DNA of 64,000 nt from Lewinella sp039816955 (GTDB lineage: Bacteria > Bacteroidota > Bacteroidia > Chitinophagales > Saprospiraceae), in contig JBCBWU010000008.1 in NCBI GenBank assembly GCA_039816955.1, positions 1 to 64,000 on the forward strand. Reading direction: 5' to 3'. Made by a program: the position numbers and the translations under genes. Shown piece by piece: positions 51,298 through 59,515 of the stretch (position 1 is the stretch's first letter; every line of letters begins with the position of its first letter). The notes beneath the pieces are model-generated. The model saw nothing but the letters and a program-made list of their open reading frames with translations. It had not been told where the DNA came from and ran no database searches.

Positions 51298-52140
51298 TCG
51301 GGCTGTTTTAGGCAAGATTAAATTGAAGACACGATCAATCCACCTCCAGATTTGAAAGGGAAAAAAGCGGAGCAGTCGATGGGTTCTGGCGTGCAGCAGC
51401 AACTTATTCACAAAAGTTTGCGTACGCGCACCAGCCCGCAAAGGTTCCGGCAAAAGTGCACGAATACTAGCGGCAGTGAAAGAGTGCAAGTGGCCATGAT
51501 GAGGTGTTGCCTGATTGCAATGTACGCAGAGGCTGTAGGCCAACTTTTCGTCGTGAGGGGTAGTCACCACTAGCTTGCCACCGGGTGCAAGGGCCGGTAA
51601 AAGCTGAGCCAAAAACTGCTTCGGATCAGGTACATGTTCGATGATTTCACTGGCGATGATGAGATCGAAGGCACCTTCCTGAAAAGGCAAGTAGAAGACA
51701 TCGGCCACAACGCCCAAATGCTCCTTAAAGGGATAGTTCTTTACTGCCCGCTGTGGATTAATCGTAGAAACATCCATCGAATAGACTTCTACGCCTTTGT
51801 TTGCAAAGTGCGCAGCAACCCACGCCGCCCCACACCCCACATCCAGTACCCGCTTTACTTGTGCAGGCTGATGATGAAGAATAGTCTCATGCAGGCGACG
51901 GTTTTCATGCACCGCAGCTGGATCCTCCCAACCGGCGAAATAATCAAAAACCTCCGCATCTGCCTGGTAATGTTCCCGGTAGGCAAAGTCACCCGATTCC
52001 GGTGTCTCAGGTAGTAAAACAAAGCAGCCCTGATCAATGGTCCAGGTTTGCCCTTCGGTAGCATCCCTCAGCGTTCCACCTTCGTTTTCCCACAAAAGTG
52101 GGGTCCCAGTATTAGGGTTTTTGAAAATGCTATTCTCCAT
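51268..52140 (-). CDS. Class I SAM-dependent methyltransferase
   Basis: 290 residues from the ATG at 52140 (MENSIFKNPNTGTPLLWENE); a start at 52218 adds non-conserved residues. The motif I SAM site is VKRVLDVGCGAAWVAAHF, with acidic VEVYSMDVS after it. DLIIASEIIEHVPDPKQFL and GGKLVVTTPHDE are further class I features. The N-terminal ~60 residues lack cysteines for a zinc knuckle. The substrate is unknown. Its start overlaps the preceding small membrane protein by 11 bp. Confidence 0.88.
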   Translation of the reverse strand: MENSIFKNPNTGTPLLWENEGGTLRDATEGQTWTIDQGCFVLLPETPESGDFAYREHYQADAEVFDYFAGWEDPAAVHENRRLHETILHHQPAQVKRVLDVGCGAAWVAAHFANKGVEVYSMDVSTINPQRAVKNYPFKEHLGVVADVFYLPFQEGAFDLIIASEIIEHVPDPKQFLAQLLPALAPGGKLVVTTPHDEKLAYSLCVHCNQATPHHGHLHSFTAASIRALLPEPLRAGARTQTFVNKLLLHARTHRLLRFFPFQIWRWIDRVFNLILPKTARLLLVVQRGE

Positions 52141-52348
52141 CCGGTTGCACAAATACTGAATCAGGTAGAATTTCGTCCATTGGAGTAGGTGCAGACTCTT
52201 CCATGCCGAAAGGAACATCCAATGCCCAATGCCGATAAACCACTACTGCCGTAAAGAACAAAATCAAAATACCGCCGTAGAGCGTTAATTTAGGGCCAAA
52301 GATGTTGCCGATATACTCCCCGTCGAAGGGATCACGTTTTTCTGTCAT
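52130..52348 (-). CDS. Small single-span membrane protein
   Basis: 72 residues from the ATG at 52348 (MTEKRDPFDGEYIGNIFGPK); the upstream extension to 52417 overlaps the divergent HtrA gene. One membrane helix (LTLYGGILILFFTAVVVYRHW) is followed by an acidic, Pro-rich tail. No known family was recognised. It overlaps the methyltransferase gene by 11 bp and is divergent from htrA by 54 bp. Confidence 0.65.
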   Translation of the reverse strand: MTEKRDPFDGEYIGNIFGPKLTLYGGILILFFTAVVVYRHWALDVPFGMEESAPTPMDEILPDSVFVQPDGE

Positions 52349-52402
52349 AAGTACTGGCTTCGGTATCACGCAAAAATTGCCTAAATTTCGCAAAATCCGT
52401 TT

Positions 52403-53839
52403 ATGACAACCCGACAAATTCTAATCACGGCTGTAACTTCGCTTTGTAGCGCGGTGGCGGCAATATTTTTGTACCAAAAGTTTGTCCCCCAGCAGCAGGT
52501 TATAATTCGCGACACAACGGAGGCGCGTTACGCCAGCCAGCAGGACTTATTGAACGAAATACGCCCCCGAACATTCCTCAGCTCCTCTCCTACTTCTTTT
52601 AGTGCCGCCGCAGAAGCGGTAACCCCCGGCGTTGTTTTCATCCGGGCCTACCAGGCGACTAACGGTAATTTCTTGCGCCGTAACCGTCCAGAAGTAACCA
52701 CCTCTACCGGATCTGGAGTGATCATCAACAAAAGTGGTTACATCATCACGAACAACCACGTTATCGAAGGTGGGCAACGCTTTGAGGTTATCCTGAGTGA
52801 TAAACGTGAATATCTGGCCGAACTCATCGGCAGTGACCCTTCCACGGATTTAGCGCTACTTAAAATTGACGATAACAATCTGCCAAACGTTGAATTCGGT
52901 AACTCGGATAGCCTGCGGATTGGAGAATGGGTACTAGCCGTGGGTAATCCCTTTAATCTGGAGAGCACGGTGACTGCGGGCATCGTCAGTGCTAAGGGGC
53001 GAAATATTGACATTCTAGACGGTCAAGATCGTATTGAATCGTTTATCCAAACTGATGCCGTTGTCAATCCCGGCAACAGTGGAGGAGCGCTAGTAAATAC
53101 CAACGGAGAATTAGTGGGCATTAATACCGCAATCATTACTCGCTCGGGCGGCTACGAAGGTTATTCCTTCGCTGTTCCGGTTAATCTGGTGCGTAAGATT
53201 GTCAAGGACCTGCAAATCTATGGCCAAGTTCAAAGGGGGCTATTGGGCGCGTACATTACGGACGTCACCGCCTCCATTGCCGAGGACAAGCAATTGGATG
53301 AAGTAGCCGGCGTACTTATCACTCGCATCGCCGAAGGCGGTGGTGCCGATAATGCAGACCTGGAAGTTGGAGACGTGATCACGGGTATCAATGGTAAGAG
53401 CGTAAAAACTGTACCAGCTTTGCAAGAAATCTTAGGCCAATTAAGGCCTGGTGATCGGGTGAGCCTCAATTACACCCGTAATGGTACAGATCGAGAAGTA
53501 AAGATTGTTCTTAAAAATAAAAACAATGGTACCTCTACCCTCGCCCTGGATGAAGAACAGCTCCTGCACGGATTAGGCTTTGAGCTACGTAACCTGAGCA
53601 GAGAAGAACGTAAACGCCTGGATGCTGCTGGCGTAAAGGTCATGAGCATTTTCCGCGGAAGCGAGATCGAATCGACTAATATGGAGCCCGGTTTCATCAT
53701 TACCTCCATCAATGACAGTAAAGTGCGTGACTTGGATGATGCACTGCGCCTACTCAAGCGTGGAGAAGGCCAAACGGTACTGCGGGGTATCTACGAAAAC
53801 TACGAAGGCGAATACTTCTACGCTTTTAACCTGCCGTAA
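52403..53839 (+). CDS. HtrA/Do-family trypsin-like serine protease with two PDZ domains
   Basis: 478 residues. An N-terminal membrane or signal helix (ILITAVTSLCSAVAAIFLYQ) precedes a trypsin-like domain with His119 (ITNNHVIEGG), Asp149 (STDLALLKI) and Ser226 (VNPGNSGGAL). PDZ1 (about 285-375) has the usual GLLGAYITDV entry and PDZ2 follows near 390-478. HtrA/DegP degrades or refolds damaged periplasmic proteins. Its position among envelope genes fits a quality-control role. It is divergent from the small membrane protein gene. Confidence 0.95.
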   Translation: MTTRQILITAVTSLCSAVAAIFLYQKFVPQQQVIIRDTTEARYASQQDLLNEIRPRTFLSSSPTSFSAAAEAVTPGVVFIRAYQATNGNFLRRNRPEVTTSTGSGVIINKSGYIITNNHVIEGGQRFEVILSDKREYLAELIGSDPSTDLALLKIDDNNLPNVEFGNSDSLRIGEWVLAVGNPFNLESTVTAGIVSAKGRNIDILDGQDRIESFIQTDAVVNPGNSGGALVNTNGELVGINTAIITRSGGYEGYSFAVPVNLVRKIVKDLQIYGQVQRGLLGAYITDVTASIAEDKQLDEVAGVLITRIAEGGGADNADLEVGDVITGINGKSVKTVPALQEILGQLRPGDRVSLNYTRNGTDREVKIVLKNKNNGTSTLALDEEQLLHGLGFELRNLSREERKRLDAAGVKVMSIFRGSEIESTNMEPGFIITSINDSKVRDLDDALRLLKRGEGQTVLRGIYENYEGEYFYAFNLP

Positions 53840-53930
53840 CCTTATTTCGAACTTGCCAACTTTACAGGTGTTATCACCTTAACCAAATTATACCGGGTTA
53901 GTCCCTACCAGCCCACAACTGCCTTAACGA

Positions 53931-55565
53931 ATGAGTAAAACTGAATTGGAACAAAACAAGAACGAAGACGAACTTAAACTACTGCTTTCCCAAGTTAACC
54001 ACCGTCTGGAAAAAATCTATCTAGGAGGTGGCGAGAAGAAAATAGCTAAGCTGCATAAAAAGGGTAAGATGACCGCCCGCGAGCGGGTCAATTATCTGAT
54101 CGATGAAAACTCTACCTTTCTTGAAGTGGGGGCCTTTGCCGGTTATGAGATGTACCAGGAGTACGGTGGCTGCCCAGGTGGTGGTGTCCTTACGGGTATC
54201 GGCTATGTGAGCGGGCGCCAATGCATGATCATTGCTAATGACGCCACAGTTAAGGCCGGAGCCTGGTTTCCGATTACGGGCAAGAAGAACTTACGTGCGC
54301 AGGAGATTGCCGTGGAAAATCGCCTTCCCCTGATCTATTTAGTAGACAGTGCCGGTGTGTTTCTCCCAATGCAAGACGAGATATTTCCTGACAAAGAACA
54401 CTTTGGGCGCATCTTCCGGAACAACGCCAAGATTAGCAGTATGGGCATCCCGCAGGTTGCTGCTATTATGGGCAGTTGCGTAGCAGGGGGAGCCTACCTA
54501 CCGATTATGAGTGATGAGGCTTTAATTGTAGAAGGGACGGGCTCCATTTTCTTGGCGGGTCCCTACCTGGTTAAGGCCGCCATTGGTGAGGAGGTAGATC
54601 AAGAAACCCTGGGTGGTGCCACAACCCACAGCGAAATTAGTGGTGTAACGGATTACAAATGCCCGGACGATAAGAGCTGTCTAGATACGATTAAGGATTT
54701 GGTAAGTAAAATGGGGCACTTCCCAGAGACCGGTTTTGATCGTATTAAACCAGCTCCGCCCAAACGCTCTGAGGAGGAAATCTTCCATGTCTTCCCGGAG
54801 AGCAGGACCAAACCGTATAAAACGAAAGCGCTGCTAGAATGCCTGGTAGATGAAGGAAACATCACCTATTACAAAGACGGTTATGGCAAAACCATGATCT
54901 GCGCCTACGCTCGCATTGACGGCTGGTCAGTAGGCATTGTGGCTAATAACCGCGAAGTTGTTCGATCCAAAACGGGCGAAACGCAATTTGGTGGTGTGAT
55001 CTACAGCGACTCCGCGGATAAAGCCGCCCGTTTTATTATGAATTGCAATCAAAAGAAGATTCCATTGGTCTTCTTCCACGATGTCTCCGGCTTCATGGTA
55101 GGCTCTCGTTCAGAGCACGGTGGTATCATTAAGGATGGTGCCAAAATGGTGAACGCCGTGAGTAATAGTACCGTCCCGAAATTCTCAGTAGTACTGGGCA
55201 ACAGCTACGGAGCTGGCAACTACGCTATGTGCGGAAAGGCTTATGATCCGCGCTTGATTGTGGCCTGGCCAACAGCCAAAATTGCGGTAATGGGTGGAGC
55301 ACAAGCAGCCAAGACCTTACTACAGATTCAGGTGGCAACACGCAAGGCGAAAGGAGAAACCATCTCTGATAGTGAGCAGACGGAACTCTTACAAAAGATC
55401 CAGGCTCGCTACGATGAACAGACAACTCCCTATTACGCAGCCGCTCGCCTCTGGGTAGATGCAATTATTGATCCACGGGCTACTCGCAGCTGGATCAGTG
55501 AGGGGATAAAAGCGGCGAATCATGCCCCCATTGAGCAATTTAATCCAGGGGTCATTCAAACCTAG
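53931..55565 (+). CDS. Acyl-CoA carboxylase beta (carboxyltransferase) subunit
   Basis: 544 residues of the crotonase-fold carboxyltransferase family. MTARERVNYLIDENSTFLEVG is near the N-terminus, and VSGRQCMIIANDATVKAGAW, PLIYLVDSAGVFLPMQDEIF and FGRIFRNNAKISSMGIPQVA match methylcrotonyl-CoA carboxylase beta more than propionyl-CoA. The second half has FFHDVSGFMVGSRSEHGGII and GNSYGAGNYAMCGKAYDPR. It transfers carboxyl from biotin to an acyl-CoA. No alpha subunit is adjacent, and leucine catabolism is an inference. Confidence 0.9.
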   Translation: MSKTELEQNKNEDELKLLLSQVNHRLEKIYLGGGEKKIAKLHKKGKMTARERVNYLIDENSTFLEVGAFAGYEMYQEYGGCPGGGVLTGIGYVSGRQCMIIANDATVKAGAWFPITGKKNLRAQEIAVENRLPLIYLVDSAGVFLPMQDEIFPDKEHFGRIFRNNAKISSMGIPQVAAIMGSCVAGGAYLPIMSDEALIVEGTGSIFLAGPYLVKAAIGEEVDQETLGGATTHSEISGVTDYKCPDDKSCLDTIKDLVSKMGHFPETGFDRIKPAPPKRSEEEIFHVFPESRTKPYKTKALLECLVDEGNITYYKDGYGKTMICAYARIDGWSVGIVANNREVVRSKTGETQFGGVIYSDSADKAARFIMNCNQKKIPLVFFHDVSGFMVGSRSEHGGIIKDGAKMVNAVSNSTVPKFSVVLGNSYGAGNYAMCGKAYDPRLIVAWPTAKIAVMGGAQAAKTLLQIQVATRKAKGETISDSEQTELLQKIQARYDEQTTPYYAAARLWVDAIIDPRATRSWISEGIKAANHAPIEQFNPGVIQT

Positions 55566-55611
55566 TGACCACTAAGGTGTTTGATAGTCGTAAATAACGC
55601 TAGTCGAAATA

Positions 55612-55731
55612 ATGGATAAAGAGTCCCTGATAGCCTGGTTTAAAAAAATCGGAATTGCCGGGTTTCTTTTCTTTTTAGTGAAAGGACTCGTTTGGGTAGC
55701 TATATTTGCGGGTCTAATCAAGTGTACCTAG
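55612..55731 (+). CDS. 39-residue hydrophobic membrane protein
   Basis: ATG at 55612 to TAG at 55731, 39 residues. MDKESLIAWFKKIGIAGFLF is followed by FLVKGLVWVAIFAGLIKC: a basic, amphipathic start and one membrane helix. I recall similar short proteins (pattern KKIGxAGFLFFLxKGLxW) recurring in Bacteroidota, often without a function. It lies 46 bp after the carboxylase gene on the same strand. Conservation across genomes would confirm it. Confidence 0.6.
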   Translation: MDKESLIAWFKKIGIAGFLFFLVKGLVWVAIFAGLIKCT

Positions 55732-55841
55732 AGGTACTTCCAACAATAAGTCGAAATAGAAGTCGAAATTTCTTAGTGGTAAGAACAGTTTTACTCACTC
55801 CTAGTGGTGTATGCCCACACTACTAGTTAAATCGATCTTTC

Positions 55842-56078
55842 ATGAACTTTCAGTCTTCTAAATCGTATCGTCAAGTCTATAGCTGGGCAGGAAAATCAAC
55901 GCCCCAAACACAAGACGTTGACCAATTCATCCAGCCCACTGCTGGAATTAGTGAACAAGAACAGCTTGAAATACACTTTCGCAAATTATTCCGGTACGGC
56001 ATCGGCTTTTTGGTCCTGCTGATTCTAGCGCCTTTCATCATGTTAGGTTTAGCCATTGCTATTGCAACAGTACTCTAA
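55842..56078 (+). CDS. 78-residue single-span membrane protein, copy 1
   Basis: 78 residues: a polar N-terminal half (~50 residues) and one C-terminal membrane helix ending FLVLLILAPFIMLGLAIAIATVL. Its last 22 residues closely match those of the 78-residue protein at 56686-56922 (GFxxxLLLxPFxIxGLxIAIAxVL), so the two are paralogues. The FIST relic begins directly after its stop (TAAGTG), so the ancestral gene pair was probably translationally coupled. The function is unknown. Confidence 0.7.
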   Translation: MNFQSSKSYRQVYSWAGKSTPQTQDVDQFIQPTAGISEQEQLEIHFRKLFRYGIGFLVLLILAPFIMLGLAIAIATVL

Positions 56079-56520
56079 GTGAATGGCCTGATCAATAGCA
56101 AGCGTGCTATGGAAGCAGGCCTTTGCGATGCCATCGAAGGACAGACTTCTCTACACGAAGTAGACCTTATCATTTTCCATTGTACCATCGGTCATGATCT
56201 TGAGCAACTGCTAGTAGCAGCCAAGGAGCTATGCCCCACAGCACAAGTAATTGGGTGTACCTGCGCCGGAGTCATCGGCAAGGAAGGAGCCAACGAAAAG
56301 CTGCGAGCACTGGCCTTAATGGTAGCAATAGCTTCGGAGCCCCAAGAAATTGCCTGGGGCATCAGCACGAAACTTGATGGTCGAACCTCCTATGACCAAG
56401 TCCGGCAAATGGCGCGTACAGCGGCTTAATGGAAAGATCTGGTTCGAGTCGCGTAAGAAAGAAGCAGGAACCGATTTTTTCTTCACCATTCCTGTTCGCA
56501 CAGAGGGTGCCGCTACCTAG
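56079..56520 (+). pseudogene. Relic of a FIST-domain sensor histidine kinase (internal deletion)
   Basis: Bases 56079-56429 encode the beginning of a FIST sensory domain (starting at GTG): VDLIIFHCTIGHDLEQLLVA and AQVIGCTCAGVIGKEGANEK. Then, with a +1 frame shift, 56416-56520 encode the last ~34 residues of a histidine kinase: VQRLNGKIWFESRKKE and TDFFFTIPVRTEG, ending in TAG. The kinase core and most of FIST are missing, so a deletion of well over 1 kb has probably joined the two ends. The product would be inactive. The fusion suggests an original FIST-kinase. Confidence 0.75.
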
Positions 56521-56685
56521 TTCGCTTCTTGCTTGTACTACCAACAAAACATCAGCACTCCCCACCCTTTGCTTCAATTAGTTTCTATTCGAAAAGCAAT
56601 ATCCCGGTAGTGGTTAACAGCGGCTAAAATACTCATAGGTGCAAAGGGTATTCCGTATTTTTGAGTTGTTAATCCACCCCAAGCC

Positions 56686-56922
56686 ATGAAAATTCGATCC
56701 ACCAAATCTGAGGATGCTGGCCCCAATGCCCTAGATCAATTTGTGGGCTACAGCAGAAAATCCTATCGGCAATTCAGCGATTACGTTGCCTTTCGCGAAG
56801 GTGATCCACTCTGGATGCTGGCCTACAAAATCTTGCTTCAATTGATTGGATTTGCATTTATGCTACTCCTGTCTCCCTTCCTTATCATCGGTCTGATCAT
56901 CGCGATAGCAGCTGTATTATGA
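56686..56922 (+). CDS. 78-residue single-span membrane protein, copy 2
   Basis: 78 residues with a polar N-terminus (MKIRSTKSEDAGPNALDQFV) and C-terminal helix LIGFAFMLLLSPFLIIGLII AIAAVL (spaced for readability). Paralogue of the protein at 55842-56078, of the same length. A TATTTTTG -7 box lies at 56656-56663. Its stop overlaps the start of the next membrane protein as ATGA, so the two are translationally coupled. Confidence 0.7.
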   Translation: MKIRSTKSEDAGPNALDQFVGYSRKSYRQFSDYVAFREGDPLWMLAYKILLQLIGFAFMLLLSPFLIIGLIIAIAAVL

Positions 56923-57281
56923 ATGCATCTCGGCGGTACCACTTCATCATCTTAGTCATCGTTGGACTGGCCTGTGGACATCAGCTTTTACAGAAGGGCT
57001 TCGATATCCACATCCCTTTTCTCCACAGCTATTTAGACGATGTACTGGCTATGCCAATTTTCCTAGCACTCTGGCGCTGGGAACATAGACAATGGTGGCG
57101 AACGTCTGGCTTGCACAAAAGGGACATCCTACTCCTTACTCTACTTATATTTTGCTTATTTGAGTTGGTGCTACCCAATTATATTAGTGCCTACACCGCT
57201 GACTGGAACGATGGCCTCGCCTACTGTGCCGGGAGCGGCCTATTTTGGTGGTGTCAACCGCGACAAAATCCGGTATCTTAG
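56919..57281 (+). CDS. Small multi-span membrane protein
   Basis: 120 residues with about three or four helices. IPFLHSYLDDVLAMPIFLAL and the later FELVLPNYISAYTADWNDG are a pattern I recall in short Bacteroidota membrane proteins often labelled magnesium citrate secondary transporter, a label that I doubt. ATG 56919 overlaps the stop of the preceding 78-residue protein (ATGA). The next gene starts 4 bp after its stop. Function unknown. Confidence 0.72.
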   Translation: MNASRRYHFIILVIVGLACGHQLLQKGFDIHIPFLHSYLDDVLAMPIFLALWRWEHRQWWRTSGLHKRDILLLTLLIFCLFELVLPNYISAYTADWNDGLAYCAGSGLFWWCQPRQNPVS

Positions 57282-57285
57282 CCCT

Positions 57286-57549
57286 ATGGACACGCAAAAG
57301 CTCAAATTGGCCATCATCCAACGCATTACCAAATGTGAGGACAGACAACTACTCGAAACCGTTTATCAGATGCTAGATCAACTAGATACGAAGGGCATTA
57401 ACCTGAGCAAAGAGCAAAGTAGTGACCCTCAACTCATCGCCGCTCTATTAGGAGAAACGGATGACCCTTCCACAGCTAGCGATCAAACCACTAGCCAAGA
57501 AGAGATAGACGATCTACAACAGTCTATCGATGATGTTTTTGGTCAGTAG
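57286..57549 (+). CDS. Small antitoxin-like protein
   Basis: 87 residues from the ATG at 57286 (MDTQKLKLAIIQRITKCEDR); a longer frame from 57160 overlaps the previous gene. The N-terminal two-helix stretch LKLAIIQRITKCEDRQLLET resembles the start of many Bacteroidota antitoxin-like proteins that pair with RelE/ParE toxins. The C-terminus is acidic and ends IDDLQQSIDDVFGQ. No toxin gene is adjacent, so it is an orphan or belongs with the membrane protein upstream. Confidence 0.6.
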   Translation: MDTQKLKLAIIQRITKCEDRQLLETVYQMLDQLDTKGINLSKEQSSDPQLIAALLGETDDPSTASDQTTSQEEIDDLQQSIDDVFGQ

Positions 57550-57556
57550 TGTAGAG

Positions 57557-57928
57557 CTAGGACTTCCGCTGCAACACCATCAAGCGCTCCTTCCCTAACT
57601 CTTTCATGCGTAGGTGCAAGGTATCCAGGCTGAGGTAAGTGATTTCCACCGCCTTTTCGCGTAATGGGGGCTTTAAGGTATCCGTACTAAAAAGGTACGG
57701 ACCATCTAAACGATAGGTGCCGGCCTCCCGGTAGTCCAGGGTACTTTGAAATTCGTACTGCCCATCTTCAGAAAAATGGAAGCCAATTGTCGTTAAATCA
57801 ACTGCCAAGCTGTCACCGGCTTCGGTTAGCTCTACTACTTCCCAATTACCAGCAATATCAATATTTGTGTACTGGTCGCAGGCGAAAGCCAATACGGCCA
57901 GTACACAAGTTAAAAGCACGTTCTTCAT
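57557..57928 (-). CDS. Lipocalin-like lipoprotein
   Basis: 123 residues from the ATG at 57928 (MKNVLLTCVLAVLAFACDQ; the in-frame codon at 57934 is TTG). Lipobox Cys is in AFACDQ. The mature part begins IAGNWEVVELTEAGDS, then IGFHFSEDGQYEFQS and GTYRLDGPYLFSTD, as in small Bacteroidota lipocalin-like lipoproteins. Its ligand is unknown. It follows nhaD on the same strand by 38 bp. Confidence 0.75.
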   Translation of the reverse strand: MKNVLLTCVLAVLAFACDQYTNIDIAGNWEVVELTEAGDSLAVDLTTIGFHFSEDGQYEFQSTLDYREAGTYRLDGPYLFSTDTLKPPLREKAVEITYLSLDTLHLRMKELGKERLMVLQRKS

Positions 57929-57966
57929 AAACAAATTTGATCCTTTTATGAGCTGCGTTTATGAGT

Positions 57967-59331
57967 CTAGTGCAGCCAACTGGCCATTACAAGGAAGACT
58001 CCAGCACCTGCTAAGAAGCCGATCAAAGCCAGCCAGGCAATCTTCTTGAAATACCAAATAAAGTCAATACGTTCCATGCCCATAGCAGCCACACCCGCTG
58101 CCGAACCGATAATCAACATCGAGCCACCAGTACCCGCGGAGTAGGCGATAAAGTGCCACAGTTTGGAATCCATTGTTTCGGTGTACATACCCATTGAGGC
58201 GGCCACCAATGGCACGTTATCAATAATTGCCGATAAAAATCCTAAAATTATGATAACGACATCTTGGTTCGGTAAGGCATTGTCAAGTCCTTCTGCCACG
58301 TAACGTAGCATTCCCACACCGTTGACCACAATACTTTCCAGTGCGGCTACTGCCATCAGAATTCCTAAGAAGAAGAGAATACTACTCAATTCAATACGGG
58401 ACAGTGCCTTGTGGGCAGAATATAAGTGTTTGCGCTCCTCGCTGAAATCTTCTTCCGGATGAATATATTCCGAAGCTAACCAAACTACACCTAAACTCAG
58501 CATCATGCCTACGTAAGGAGGCAGGTGAGTCAGGGTTTTGAATATAGGTACAAAGACAATCATACCTAAGCCCAAGAACAACATCGTACGGCTACTGAGT
58601 AACTTCTGATGATCGCCCTTTTCTTGTTCTTCCAATTCCAACTCCCCTTGAAAAACAGGTAGGAAACTGGCTACTGCAAACGGTACCACGAAACACACAA
58701 TTGAAGGAATAACCAGATTGGTAATGAGTCCAACGGTGGAAACCTGCCCGCCAATCCAGAGCATCGTTGTGGTAACATCACCGATCGGCGACCACGCACC
58801 GCCAGCATTTGCCGCAATAACGACCAGGCCAGCGTACCACAAGCGCAAATCCTTTTCTGGAATTAATTTCCGCAGCAGCGTTACCAATACAATGGTAGCT
58901 GTAAGGTTATCAATGATCGCAGACAGAATAAAACCAAGGGCACCGATGATCCAAAGTAAGCGGCGCTTATTTTTGGTCTGCACCCAAGTCTTAAGAATCT
59001 CAAAACCACGGTGCAAATCAATGATCTCCACAATCGTCATAGCCCCAATTAGGAACACCAAAATTTCTGCCGTTTTACCCAAGTGGTGCAGCAGGGTGTT
59101 CTTAAAGCCTTCCTCCGCCTCGTGGTGGCCGGCAGCTTGATTCATCAAATCAAATACGTGCTCGTGCGAATCCACAATGGCCAGTTCACCACCATTAAAG
59201 CCAATGGCTGCCAGGGCCCAGCACAGCGCTCCCATGAGCAAAGCAGGGACTGTCTTGTCCAGATGAAGGGGATGTTCAAAGACAATAGTCAGATAGCCTA
59301 GTATAAAGACTAATACAACAACAGTGATCAT
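57967..59331 (-). CDS. nhaD: NhaD-type sodium:proton antiporter
   Basis: 454 residues with about 11-13 membrane helices. VFEHPLHLDKTVPALLMGAL near the start, GALGFILSAIIDNLTATIVL, and ANAGGAWSPIGDVTTTMLWI, together with GFLSAIIDNVPLVAASMG, are typical of the NhaD/ion-transporter superfamily. It exchanges Na+ for H+ at the inner membrane. Together with oadGAB it fits a marine, sodium-using organism. A small lipoprotein gene follows. Confidence 0.94.
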   Translation of the reverse strand: MITVVVLVFILGYLTIVFEHPLHLDKTVPALLMGALCWALAAIGFNGGELAIVDSHEHVFDLMNQAAGHHEAEEGFKNTLLHHLGKTAEILVFLIGAMTIVEIIDLHRGFEILKTWVQTKNKRRLLWIIGALGFILSAIIDNLTATIVLVTLLRKLIPEKDLRLWYAGLVVIAANAGGAWSPIGDVTTTMLWIGGQVSTVGLITNLVIPSIVCFVVPFAVASFLPVFQGELELEEQEKGDHQKLLSSRTMLFLGLGMIVFVPIFKTLTHLPPYVGMMLSLGVVWLASEYIHPEEDFSEERKHLYSAHKALSRIELSSILFFLGILMAVAALESIVVNGVGMLRYVAEGLDNALPNQDVVIIILGFLSAIIDNVPLVAASMGMYTETMDSKLWHFIAYSAGTGGSMLIIGSAAGVAAMGMERIDFIWYFKKIAWLALIGFLAGAGVFLVMASWLH

Positions 59332-59460
59332 GAAGTGTTATTTAGCGTAGTATTGAGATAGGTTGTGGAGGTAAAAATAAAGCTTTCTCTTTGCCAGCCA
59401 AATCCCTGGTCGGCAATTCTTCTCGGCTTGCGCAAAATAGGGTAAAACTTAAGCGATCCG

Positions 59461-59491
59461 TTGCAATTCCACCCTCATTTCGGTATTTTTG
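59461..59491 (+). promoter_or_regulatory. Promoter for dusB
   Basis: TTG at 59461-59463, a 20-base spacer and TATTTTTG at 59484-59491 match the Bacteroidota consensus in full. Predicted start is near 59498, ~18 nt before the dusB ATG at 59516. This rules out the in-frame TTG at 59489 as the start codon. Confidence 0.68.
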
Positions 59492-59515
59492 CCCCCTGCA
59501 AATAGGAATCGATTT

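Noticed and set aside
58718..59140. 140-codon plus-strand ORF inside nhaD
   Set aside because: Antisense to a well-conserved antiporter and without family features.
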